Origin: Dryococelus australis
Taxonomy: Eukaryota > Arthropoda > Insecta > Phasmatodea > Phasmatidae
Reading direction: 5' to 3'
NCBI GenBank assembly: GCA_029891345.1
Contig: CM057000.1
Coordinates: forward strand, 136,632,663 to 136,696,662
Length of the DNA stretch: 64,000 nt
Shown: piece after piece, positions 45,771 to 54,582 of the stretch
Position numbering within the stretch: position 1 is the stretch's first letter
How the letters are laid out: every line of letters begins with the position of its first letter
Position numbers and translations under genes: made by a program
The notes under the pieces: generated by a model
The model's input: only the letters and a program-made list of their open reading frames with translations
What the model was told of the DNA's origin: nothing
Databases searched by the model: none

Positions 45771-46813
45771 TTATACCTTTTGGATTATTCACAACAAAGT
45801 CACTAAACTTGCTGTTGAGCATATTCATTAGTCCAACTTTTTCATTGTAATAGTTATCATTTCCAGCATTCTCTTCGCCATAAATAACGAGAAGTTGGTC
45901 ACTAAGAATCCTAACATCATCCAACCATATGTATTCTTTGAGATAGTCTGTATACTTCTTTATACCTTTTCCTTTTTTAGGTGAGGGACTTTCTTTTTAA
46001 TCGAATCGTAAATAGGTTTAACAATAATTTTCCATTTATTCATTTTACTCGATTTTGGTGTTCCCAAGTTTGGATCATTGTTTCGAAAAACTGTGTTTGT
46101 ATCTGCTAGGATACGACTTTAGTGTTCATAGTCGGTTGCAGTGTAGTCACTTTTTGTTACTTTCTTACTAGTTAGTAATTTCATCAAACCATCAGTTCCA
46201 GTGTACGTCCAACCTTTTACAGTAAATTTGTCATTGATGAATATTACTGCGCTACCACCAATATGCAATCTACCTTTATCAGCCTTTAGTCCAAAAAACA
46301 TTGCCTCTGCAGTCAATTAAGAAATCGGCCACTTTCTTATCAATAAATGTTGTTTTGTAGTTGTTAACTGTGAGATAACAGTTGTCAAATGCCCCAATGC
46401 TTCATCATAGTGTTTATTGTCTTCGTTAATGCATTTAACACCATCGCCATAGCATTCATCGTTATAGCAGTCATTGTCATCATCATTGTGTTTAACGCCA
46501 TCGTCATAGCATTCATTGGTGCCTGTTTTACCAAACAGTTTTCTTTCAAAAGATGTTTCTGTTGGTGTTTGTGGGTAGTCTAAATTCTTAACAGCAAATG
46601 GAACAAGTTATTTTATTAAGTTCTTATTTTCATTTGTTATGGGTCTAATTTTTTGCCCAAAATCGTCTATTGCATCTATCAATGGTTGGTCATGTTTTTT
46701 ATTTTTGTCATATTCATCTTGGCAAAATTTTCTAAAAGTTTCAAACTTTTCAATAAGCTGTCTTCTTCTCTCTATATTATTCTCTATATTGTTTACAATT
46801 TTTGTCGTCTCAT
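45771..46813 (-). pseudogene. Conserved acidic Polinton protein, broken
   Basis: It starts MNETTKIVNNIENNIERRRQ at 46813, divergently from the integrase start only 21 bases away. After a stop at 46608 come a charged Asp/Asn-rich stretch (46395-46560, imperfect 56-bp repeat), then GRLHIGGSAVIFINDKF and TGTDGLMKLLTSKKVTKSDY (46316-46119). Further on are PKSSKMNKWKIIVKPIYDS and AGNDNYYNEKVGLMN. This order is known from a widespread Polinton protein of unknown function. At least four disruptions. Confidence 0.65.
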
Positions 46814-46833
46814 TTATTATACAAAGAAATAAA

Positions 46834-47910
46834 ATGAACAATGATAACTTAAATGTATACTGTCTCAAATGTATGAAAAATACACTAAGTTCATATGAAC
46901 TTAGAAATAAAAACAAAATAATAATTAAATGTGTTTGTAGATGTGATGTTACCAATAACTCGATATTCACTGGTGGGAGTATAAAAAACGATATTGTGTG
47001 TGAATTTCATAAACCAATACAAAAAAACTTCACCAGAAGAACTGTTATATCTTTTGGTATCGATGATCTTTGGCAAGCTGTTTTAGTTGAGATGAATTCT
47101 GGATCTTTAAAAGGTATACACAAAATTAACAAAGGGTTTAAATATATGTTAACCATGATAGATGTTTTTTCCAAATATGCATGGGCGATACTAATTAAAG
47201 ATAAAACTGGTGAAAATGTTACATTAGCTTTTAAAACTATTTTGAATGATTGCAAACCCATGCATTTACAAACAGACAAAGGGAAAGAATTTTACAATAA
47301 ATCATTTAAGGCATTAATGACCAATAACAACATAACACACTATTCAACACACAGTGAAAAGAAAGCTTGTGTTGTAGAACGATTTAATAGAACACTGAAG
47401 GAGAAAATGTGGAAGATATTTACTATGCAGGGAAACTATAAATGGGTGGCTATATTACCTAAATTAATAAGTGAATACAATAACACTGTTCACAGTACAA
47501 TCGGAATGAAACCCATCAATGTAAATGCAAAGAATGAAAGTTCTATTCTAATCAACATGTATGGTGGAGAAAGAAAAATGGTTAAACCAAAGTTTGCAAT
47601 AGGAGATAAATTTCGTATAAGTAATAGCCAAAATTTGTTTGAAAAAGGATATACACCAAATTGGCCCACTGAAATATTTGAGGTGTGTGAAGTATTGCAC
47701 ACAAACACCACGACATATAGAATAAAATATTTTAAACATGAACTTATTAAACATATTTTTTATGAGCCAGAGCTGCTTAAGACCATATATGATAAAGACT
47801 ACTTAGTGGAAAAAGTTTTGCGAAGAAAAGGAAATAAGCTGCTAATTAAATGGTTAGATTTTGATAGTAGTCATAATTCTTGGGTTGATAAGAAAAGTGC
47901 AGTTGTTTAA
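46834..47910 (+). CDS. Retroviral-type integrase with chromodomain, intact frame, first catalytic Asp lost
   Basis: It inserts the element into DNA by a DDE mechanism. The ATG at 46834 (MNNDNLNVYCLKCMKN) is preferred over an upstream extension, which would run into the divergent gene. It gives 358 residues. Residues 10-37 carry Cys pairs (YCLKC, KCVCRC), a zinc-binding-like region. The core follows: the first catalytic position reads LWQAVLVEM with Val83 (GTT, 47080-47082) in place of Asp, the second is LQTDKGKEFY (Asp148), the third CVVERFNRTLKEKMW (Glu182), 33 residues apart. Residues about 322-358 (EKVLRRKGNKLLIKW, NSWVDKK) form a chromodomain that may target histone marks. It is the only complete frame in the element; a single substitution probably inactivated it. 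The major capsid gene follows 22 bases downstream. Confidence 0.93.
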   Translation: MNNDNLNVYCLKCMKNTLSSYELRNKNKIIIKCVCRCDVTNNSIFTGGSIKNDIVCEFHKPIQKNFTRRTVISFGIDDLWQAVLVEMNSGSLKGIHKINKGFKYMLTMIDVFSKYAWAILIKDKTGENVTLAFKTILNDCKPMHLQTDKGKEFYNKSFKALMTNNNITHYSTHSEKKACVVERFNRTLKEKMWKIFTMQGNYKWVAILPKLISEYNNTVHSTIGMKPINVNAKNESSILINMYGGERKMVKPKFAIGDKFRISNSQNLFEKGYTPNWPTEIFEVCEVLHTNTTTYRIKYFKHELIKHIFYEPELLKTIYDKDYLVEKVLRRKGNKLLIKWLDFDSSHNSWVDKKSAVV

Positions 47911-47932
47911 GAACTTTTTTTCTACATAATAA

Positions 47933-49158
47933 ATGGATCAACAAAAAATTGAAAGTTATGAGCATCAATCGTTTCCCCCAAACAACCAAACAAAAAATAA
48001 TTTGAATGGATACAACAAGCGCACTGAGTTTGGTATTCCTATTGGTGATGCATTTTCACATCCGACTGAAGCTTATGTATACCAACAGTATAAGCTAACT
48101 AAAAGAGATACAAATGCAGATTATGAAATACTTCAACTATTGATCTTTGTGAGAATTTCTTCCCATTCCAGTTCTCAAGAATAGAGATATCTAAACATGG
48201 TTGTATAATCGAAAGTATTGACAACCCTGGCATCACTTCAACAATGATGCATGCATTGCTAGGTTCGGAATCAGAATCAGCATACTTCCAAATGTTGGGG
48301 ATAGAACTAGGCAAATATGTTAGGAAAGATAAGTGTAATAAAATTACCTATCCATTAAGATATTTGTTTGGGTTTATAAGAGATTGTAATGAAATATTAT
48401 GGAAAGGTGGGTACAAGATCACATTCATCGAAATTCTAATGATGATGTTTCTTTTTACAGAAGACCCCCAAAGAAAGCAGATGGATCTGATGATGCAGAT
48501 AATATACCAGATGCTGGTAAAAATGTTATTTAGAAAATGGAAATTCTGTGGCCAATTGTTGAACACGATCCTATTTATGGAGACGAATTTTTAAGCAAAA
48601 TTATACAAACACCCCAAAATTCCAATTACTTTTAATAATTGGCAATGTCTTGAAAAACCAGTACCTACTAATGCAAACAAATTTCAGTTTGATATAAAAG
48701 AACAGTTCAATTCAATCCAATTCGTTATGCCAGACTTTGTCATTGTTGGTTTTCAGCACAGCAGAAAAGAAGATCCTGGGCAATTCACACATGCTTCAAT
48801 GTTTGACTCGTGTTTTGTCAAAAATATTTCTGTTAAGAATGGACGGAATGAACTGTTTCCCAAAGAGAATTGGAATTTAATCATTGATGATAAAATTTTG
48901 GATGAGATGTATATTGCTTACAATGATTTTAGAAATTCAAAGACTAAACTAGATACCCCTTATCATAATAATGAACTGCGCTTCAACTCTGGGTCATTCT
49001 TTTGGGAGAAGACTATTGTAAAATATCGATCTAATCTGAAACTTACAGTTGATTTTAATAAACAAATATCTGCTTCAACTATTTGTAATGTGGTACTAGT
49101 AAGCCAAAGAAACCTAATTTATGATGTTAATAGTGATAGAATCACCAAAGTCCAATAG
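47933..49158 (+). pseudogene. Major capsid protein (double jelly-roll type), broken
   Basis: It starts MDQQKIESYEHQSF 22 bases after the integrase stop. Segments in order: FGIPIGDAFSHPTEAYVYQQ and KLTKRDTNADYE in the first frame; from about 48145 in another frame FPFQFSRIEISKHG and IDNPGITSTMMHALLG, then ITYPLRYLFGFIRD; a shift near 48428 into a stretch ending at a TAG about 48535; a further shift near 48630 into the last 143 codons (MPDFVIVGFQHSRKED, MFDSCFVKNISVKNG, STICNVVLVSQRNL). The total of about 408 codons matches a full-length capsid gene. At least three frameshifts and one stop. Confidence 0.82.
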
Positions 49159-49188
49159 TGCACAAACATGTATGGTTATTAGTTTTTC

Positions 49189-49336
49189 TGGATGGTTATC
49201 CATTAAAAACATTTACTGTTATATAATTTTTCTTTAAAATTATATAATAGTGTTAAAAGAGTGTTTTTTAAATGGGAAGTATCCCATTAAAAACATAATA
49301 TTTAAGTAAAATATAATGTATGGAGATCGTCTCCAT
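49189..49336. terminator. Four-hairpin cluster at convergent junction 3
   Basis: Four perfect hairpins occur in 148 bases after the capsid stop: TGGAT-ggtt-ATCCA (49189-49202), TTATATAATTTT-5-AAAATTATATAA (49219-49247), AATGGGA-agta-TCCCATT (49271-49288) and ATGGAGA-tcg-TCTCCAT (49320-49336). The first and third are each followed by TTAAAAACAT. They lie where the capsid gene and the minus-strand unknown gene converge. Confidence 0.6.
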
Positions 49337-49925
49337 TTGCATCACTAGTTTTTTTAAATGATTAAGAATATCTGAGTATGAGGATGGTAATGTAGAACAC
49401 TTTACATTGAACATTGAAAGATCAAATCTGTCAGCTCTGGTCGACATGTTTGTAAACTCACTGAATTCATAGTATGTTGTGTGCTTGAAGAAGTATCATA
49501 ATCTATTGGTGTATCTAAAAGCAAAATCTAACCCAGCTGGTAAACCCGGAAATTTCTTTGAAATTAAACCGAAAGATTTAGATCAGAATAAGCACTCGTC
49601 CAGTTCCATAAAATACATTTCATCGTAAAATACAAAAGTGCGACCAGAGTAGGTGTTTACAACTGCTTTTAATTTGGAATTCTGAGGTATACCCATATCA
49701 TAAATAACCTTTGGATATCCAGACACGTGTTGCAGACTAGGATATTCAAATGTATATACATTTGACTCGATAAATATTACTATTTCCCCCGATGGTCTCT
49801 GATAAATTAATGTAAAGCTTTCAAAATTAGCAGGTAAGAAAAACAGCCAGTTAGTGATAAGCTCTGGTTTACTAACTATCTTATCTACTATGTCATATGG
49901 TAACTATTATGTCTACTATGTCATA
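49268..49925 (-). pseudogene. Unrecognised Polinton gene
   Basis: A minus-strand frame downstream of the polymerase reads ITNWLFFLPANFESFTL, then ESNVYTFEYPSLQHVSGYPK and YSGRTFVFYDEMYFMELDEC. After stops come KSFGLISKKFPGLPAGLDF and STRADRFDLSMFNV. The coding-like composition and conserved-looking hydrophobic pattern extend over about 200 codons with several stops and shifts. The 3' limit (TAA at 49268-49270) runs through two hairpins and may be too far. A short direct repeat of TCTACTATGTCATAT (49884-49925) lies at its 5' end. I do not recognise the family. Confidence 0.45.
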
Positions 49926-49939
49926 TCCCAAAATGGGAT
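49925..49939 (-). terminator. Hairpin just after the polymerase stop
   Basis: ATCCCA-AAA-TGGGAT, a perfect 6-bp stem. On the minus strand it begins 3 bases after the polymerase TGA (49943-49945). Confidence 0.55.
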
Positions 49940-49942
49940 CCC

Positions 49943-52900
49943 TCATATTATCACTCTTTTTTCAATTTTGTAGTGCCCCCATGGTAGTGTATTAATGCCA
50001 TCTTTAAGAATAATTTTATCATCTTTGGGACTTAATGCATTTTTTTCTCAACTCAGTCGTATAGAGTTCATGTTTCGTACTGTTAATAAGATTCATACTT
50101 TTGTACAATACTTTTTTTATCAAACATACACTTTTTGTAGTCACCAAATCTAGTCTCATTTCTGACTACAGTGTTTTTCACACCCTTTGCTCTTTTCTTT
50201 ACCCCACCTTCCACATTTATTGCATACATTTTCGATTTCAATCCAATAAATTCTTCCATTATTTTTCCATTACATTCATCTTTAAATTTATCAATAATCT
50301 TTTTGTTAACTAACGGTATACCATACGGATGATCTTTTTTATAGTCAGAATTATCGAAATGATCGACCATTTCTTTCATGTCACTGTAGAAGTCTGGTAT
50401 TTTTATATAATAGATGTATGAATCAGTATCATAGTAGCACAGTTCAATATTTTCCCCATACTTTGGTTTCATAATATTATAGTGAAAATTGTACATTAAG
50501 ACTTTCGATAGGTCAAGTATACTCATTCCAACATAAATGGGTTTGTTAAAGCACAGTTTTTTTTAATCACATGAACTGCAACCAAAGAGTTATAAATATA
50601 GTTCTATCTTTAAAGTTTGGTTTAGCCACTAGTTTATCCATTTGCTTAGAACTTGTGCACAACCGTATATCCACTCTGTTTCTAATATTGTCTATCATTT
50701 TTCCAAAAACAGAATTGTTCATTAATTTATATAAATCTTTTTCAAAGTCATTTGTAGACTTTGTTTGTATATTTGTGTTTAGATCAATTTAGTACTTGAG
50801 CCAATCTGATTGATCAAACTCCAGAACTCTATGGATCTTTTTCAACTTCATTCTGAGAGATAGATATTGTTTAAGATTTACATAGTGTAATACACATTTT
50901 TCTTTATCATCCAGATTAGTTAGGAGTTTGAGATTTTTTGAACCTTCTGGTATTTTATTCACTGGTGCCAATGACAGATCTTTGTGGAGATTGTGTAGTT
51001 CATGTGGATATTCCAAATCAACTTCCAATGTATAACCTTTGCTAGAATCATCTTCTATTTTTGTAAACATCTATATTTGTATTTCTCCACTTAAATCCAC
51101 CATAGGTTAAATACTGGCTCATAGCCCATCCATATAAGTTATTGGCACCCAGATATATAAGATAAAAGATTTCCTTTGTACTATTATAAGCATTCATATA
51201 TTTATTATTTGCTTTAGCATATCGCTTACAACCTTGTGAAGTTTCACCATGAACACCTTTTTCTATTATCAAAATCATGTTGTAATCTGTTAATAATTCT
51301 AGTTCTATTTTAGTATGTTTGAGCATAGCATCCCACGCTAACCCTGGAGTTGTGAAATATCATGCTGGATGTAGCTTATATGTTTTGAAACATACATCTC
51401 TAATATTTTCCATTATATAGGATAATATCAATACATCAGATTTGTTATAGAGTTCTGTGTACTCTCTTAGACTTTGCTTCTTCCATTAGCATTTTAACAA
51501 ATACACTAGATGCATCAGATTCTTCATAAGTTACTGGTTGTTTATAGTATCCATGTTTGTATTTTACATAGTAATATAAGCTAATAGGCTCGTGTTTTTG
51601 GTATGGTTTCGTGTAACATTCGTCGGCGTTTTATTGGCATGTTTCAATTTTAGTCAACAAACATTCAAAATCAGCATATATCACCAATAGAACTCTCAAA
51701 GAATGATTTTTGTTTTTAAAAGTCTTGTTCGTGATCTTTTAGCTTATTTACATAGTAGAAATATTGTAAAGATCTATCGCATATAAATATTTTGTGACCA
51801 TTATTTGTTACTTGGGATGCAATAAGTCTCGAAAGACTTTTTATCCACGGTAGTGGTCGTTCTTTTCATCTTTGATATGGAGTAGGTTTATGTGCTTATC
51901 CATCTTATTTTTCGTTGTTTTTAATGGACAGATTATATATTTCTTACCGCCTTCTTCTTATTCGTATGCGTATACATTAATAGAAATTCCACTTCTTTTC
52001 TCAAAGGTTGGTATGCTATCCAATTTCATTGGAAATTCCAAACCCTTTAGTGCAACATCAAACTCATGTTCGTAAGCTATGTATTTATTCACTCTTTGAG
52101 GGTATCTTTGTACTTGATGCAATGCAGATAGAACAGTCCACAAAAAAACATTTTTGATCATTGTTCTTAACATTAATTACGGCCTGCTTAGCTTTAATTT
52201 TTTCTGGGAGATCAACATAAGAACTGCTCTTAAATGGTACATATTTATTTATTCGCACTTCTAGTTTAAATATTCTGTTGAGTACCCACTGAGCCTTTGC
52301 TTTGAAAGCCCCCATCTCAGCTATGATTTTCGATATGCTCTTGGTATAATATTCTTCCAGATTAGTCGATTTCAGTATAATTTTGTTTTTTGTTTTAAAG
52401 GAGATTTCTACGTATTCAATATTCTCACCAATTCCCCTTTTGTACTCGGTGAAGAATTTCATATTCACTTTGAGTGCTTTTAAATGTTTACTAAATAGTT
52501 CCGTGACAGTTTCTTTTACATCATTTAGGAAATGATTTGGGCCTTTGTACGCATTCACATTCTTTACAGCAGAAGTATTGATCCTACTTTGAAATGCTGT
52601 TTCGATTTCTTCTACACTGAATCTGGATGTGTACTTATGAATTTTATTTCTCAAGTGACTTCTTATGGGAGACAGTTTGTAATAGTGACTACATGTTTCA
52701 TGTTTAACTTGTTTCTCTCGTGGGAATGTCTGTTTTGATATTAAATGTTGTGATATTTTAAAAAATTTCCCATCCATTTGTTGGTTCATGTGATTTATTA
52801 TGTATTGGTGTAAGACCTATGTGCAATCTACTTTTAAGATGACGTCTCATGAGATATGGTTTGTAAAAGTGATTACAAGTTTCACACTTGACATACTTCT

Positions 52901-53008
52901 CTTGAGATTTCTTCTTCTTTCTTTTTGCAAAACATCTTTCTTAAATTTATATTCTTTCCAAAAATTACCAGCCTTTTTCATTGCCATGGTCGTCATCATA
53001 TTAGACAT
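49943..53008 (-). pseudogene. Protein-primed DNA polymerase B, heavily broken
   Basis: It replicates the element from protein-bound ends. The probable start is ATG 53006-53008 (MSNMMTTMAMKKAG), just inside the right TIR. Near the N-terminus are two C2H2-like fingers: CETCNHFYKPYLMRRHLKS (about 52900-52840) and a degenerate one (HETCSHYYKLSPIRSHLRNK, first Cys replaced by His). Then come SYVDLPEKIKAKQAVINVKN (about 52200), LSALHQVQRYPQRVNKY, FKTYKLHPA and LAWDAMLKHTKIELELLTDY. Motif A reads YLIYLGANNLYGWAMSQ with Gly (GGT, 51147-51149 on the + strand) for the metal-binding Asp. Motif B is intact (LYKLMNNSVFGKMIDNIRNR, about 50735), as is motif C (CYYDTDSYI, about 50430). The C-terminus ends TLPWGHYKI. 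About 1,020 codons with many frameshifts and stops. Confidence 0.92.
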
Positions 53009-53046
53009 CAGTTGGTTTTTTATTTGCGCCCATTTGTTATATACAA

Positions 53047-53343
53047 TTTTTTTTACATATTCAAATTTTTTAATCCACTTTTTTGCAACTGAGCCCAAAT
53101 GCAACTTTTTACACGTATTTTTGCAGATGCACCAAAATGCAACTTTTTGAGTCCCTTTTTTGCGACTACTCCCAAACGCACCTTTTTGAGCCACTTTTTT
53201 TTGCGGTTGCGCTCGAATCGTCATTTGATGTTTTGGATCAGAAAATTAAGAGTAATTTTTTTTCTGATGACTCGAGCATTTATTTTGCCGTTGTTTTTTC
53301 TGATAACTGGGGGCTGCGCTCGAATCTGCATATTTATACTACT
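53047..53343 (-). repeat. Polinton right terminal inverted repeat
   Basis: Reading inward on the minus strand: AGTAGTATAAATATGCAGAT, then CGCAGCCCCCAGTTATCAG, TTGCGTTTGGG-type subrepeats (GTGCGTTTGGGAG) and TTTGAATATGTAAAAAAA, matching the left copy block by block. Confidence 0.95.
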
Positions 53344-54170
53344 CTCTTTTAATCTTCATCAAAGCTTCTGGGGTCTCCCGGCTTTTTAGTCTCGATGGAG
53401 CAACGTTTATCAAGGAAATAAGTGCTCTGCCAACAGCTTCTAGAACGTGTAATGAATACTCGTAATGGTCAGACATATTTTACGCAATAACGCCTTAAGA
53501 CAAACGATCATTAATGTAAGTGCTTATCTTAAAAAATGTTTTTGAACATTTGACGCATCTGCAGTCATGGTCCGCAATCTTCTAAATCTACAGCTGTAAA
53601 TATAATTCAGTTCTCTCACTGTGTTCTCTTTCTCTCTCTTCTTTGTATTGATTAATTGGTACGGCGTTCAGGGCACGAATTTATTAGAAGTTCCGTACAG
53701 GGGAGATGTTTCCATGACTTGTATAGCCTGTCTCTAAGGAATTTTTAAAATCTATGTCTTACAAAAAGTACATACTGCCTATCTGTATTGAAAATATACG
53801 CTCGTAAGGATCTTCTCCAAAAAAATTCGCGAAGAATACTTTTGTTTGAAACATCTAACGCACTGTGACGAAATTTTCTCATGGGATTTCCTATTAAAAT
53901 TTCGCAGTTGCCAGCCATTATAGGCCGCGTGTGTAACGAATTTCTGACGTGGACTCTGTGGGACAAAACATGTCCGCATAGCGTCTCTTCCAAAATGAGA
54001 AACCAGCAGCAATACTGGTAAAAGATACAGTAAAAAAGTTTCTATTGTGAAGCTGTATATTAAGAGATTTTTGTCGCAATTAAAATTGTATCCATACTCA
54101 AAACTGAAAAACCTAAATATCTTATCTTTAGAATGTACTCTGTCAGTACATGGTGCTGAAATTCCGCTTG
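53344..54170. other. Unannotated spacer
   Basis: Right flank of the Polinton with no gene. Minus-strand open stretches at 53745-54180 overlap in two frames and have no signature. Confidence 0.5.
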
Positions 54171-54420
54171 TATTGTCCATTTCATGTAAATGGGGTAAAT
54201 TTTTACAGTGCTAGAAAAGTAGCACTGTCACAATGTATTTTTCCAACGCAGCTGTTTTGCCACTGAAGAAAATGACGTTTGTAAACAAATGTTTTGAGTC
54301 CAATGCACACATGCATTTTCCTCCTTCCTCGTGTTCCATGTAATGGCAGGCGCTGAACATCTGACGGTAGCTAACTTCAGTCCAGTAATTGATGTAGGAT
54401 ATTATAGCTAGGTTGGCACT
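54171..54420 (+). mobile_element. Family E terminus and fragment
   Basis: It starts TATTGTCCATTTCATGTAAA, as at 55103 and in the complement ending at 59173. The right limit is not determined. Confidence 0.45.
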
Positions 54421-54582
54421 CCAACTCGTTTTATTTTTTTTTTATCGCCGAGTAAAATTAGTTGGGGTTCTGTTTATTTATTTCGAGGGAAAAGGGAAAC
54501 TATGAATTGAGGTGTGTGTCGGGAAGGGGGGGGGGAGGGGGGTCGATTTAGTTTTACATCTTTCGTGAGATGACATTTTAAT

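Larger units (their letters stand above)
41488..53343. mobile_element. Maverick/Polinton, degraded, 11.9 kb
   Basis: Mavericks/Polintons are self-synthesising DNA transposons related to dsDNA viruses. They encode protein-primed polymerase B, retroviral-type integrase, packaging ATPase, adenoviral-type protease and capsid proteins. All of these are visible here, between inverted termini starting AGTAGTATAAATATG (41488; mirrored at 53343). The flanks ATCTTT (41482-41487) and CTCTTT (53344-53349) fit the 6-bp target duplication of the group with one mutation. The length is below the usual 15-20 kb. Nearly every gene has frameshifts or stops and key catalytic residues are lost, so this is a fossil insertion. 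AT-rich codon use differs from the GC-richer host exon at 13.4 kb. Confidence 0.96.

Noticed and set aside
46389..46583. Hydrophobic + strand frame resembling a membrane protein
   Set aside because: It is antisense to the acidic repeat of the minus-strand Polinton protein; Asp/His codons read backwards give Ile/Val/Ala.
46639..46833. 65-codon N-terminal extension of the integrase
   Set aside because: It overlaps the divergent minus-strand gene start at 46813. The ATG at 46834 gives the Cys-pair N-terminus expected for the family.
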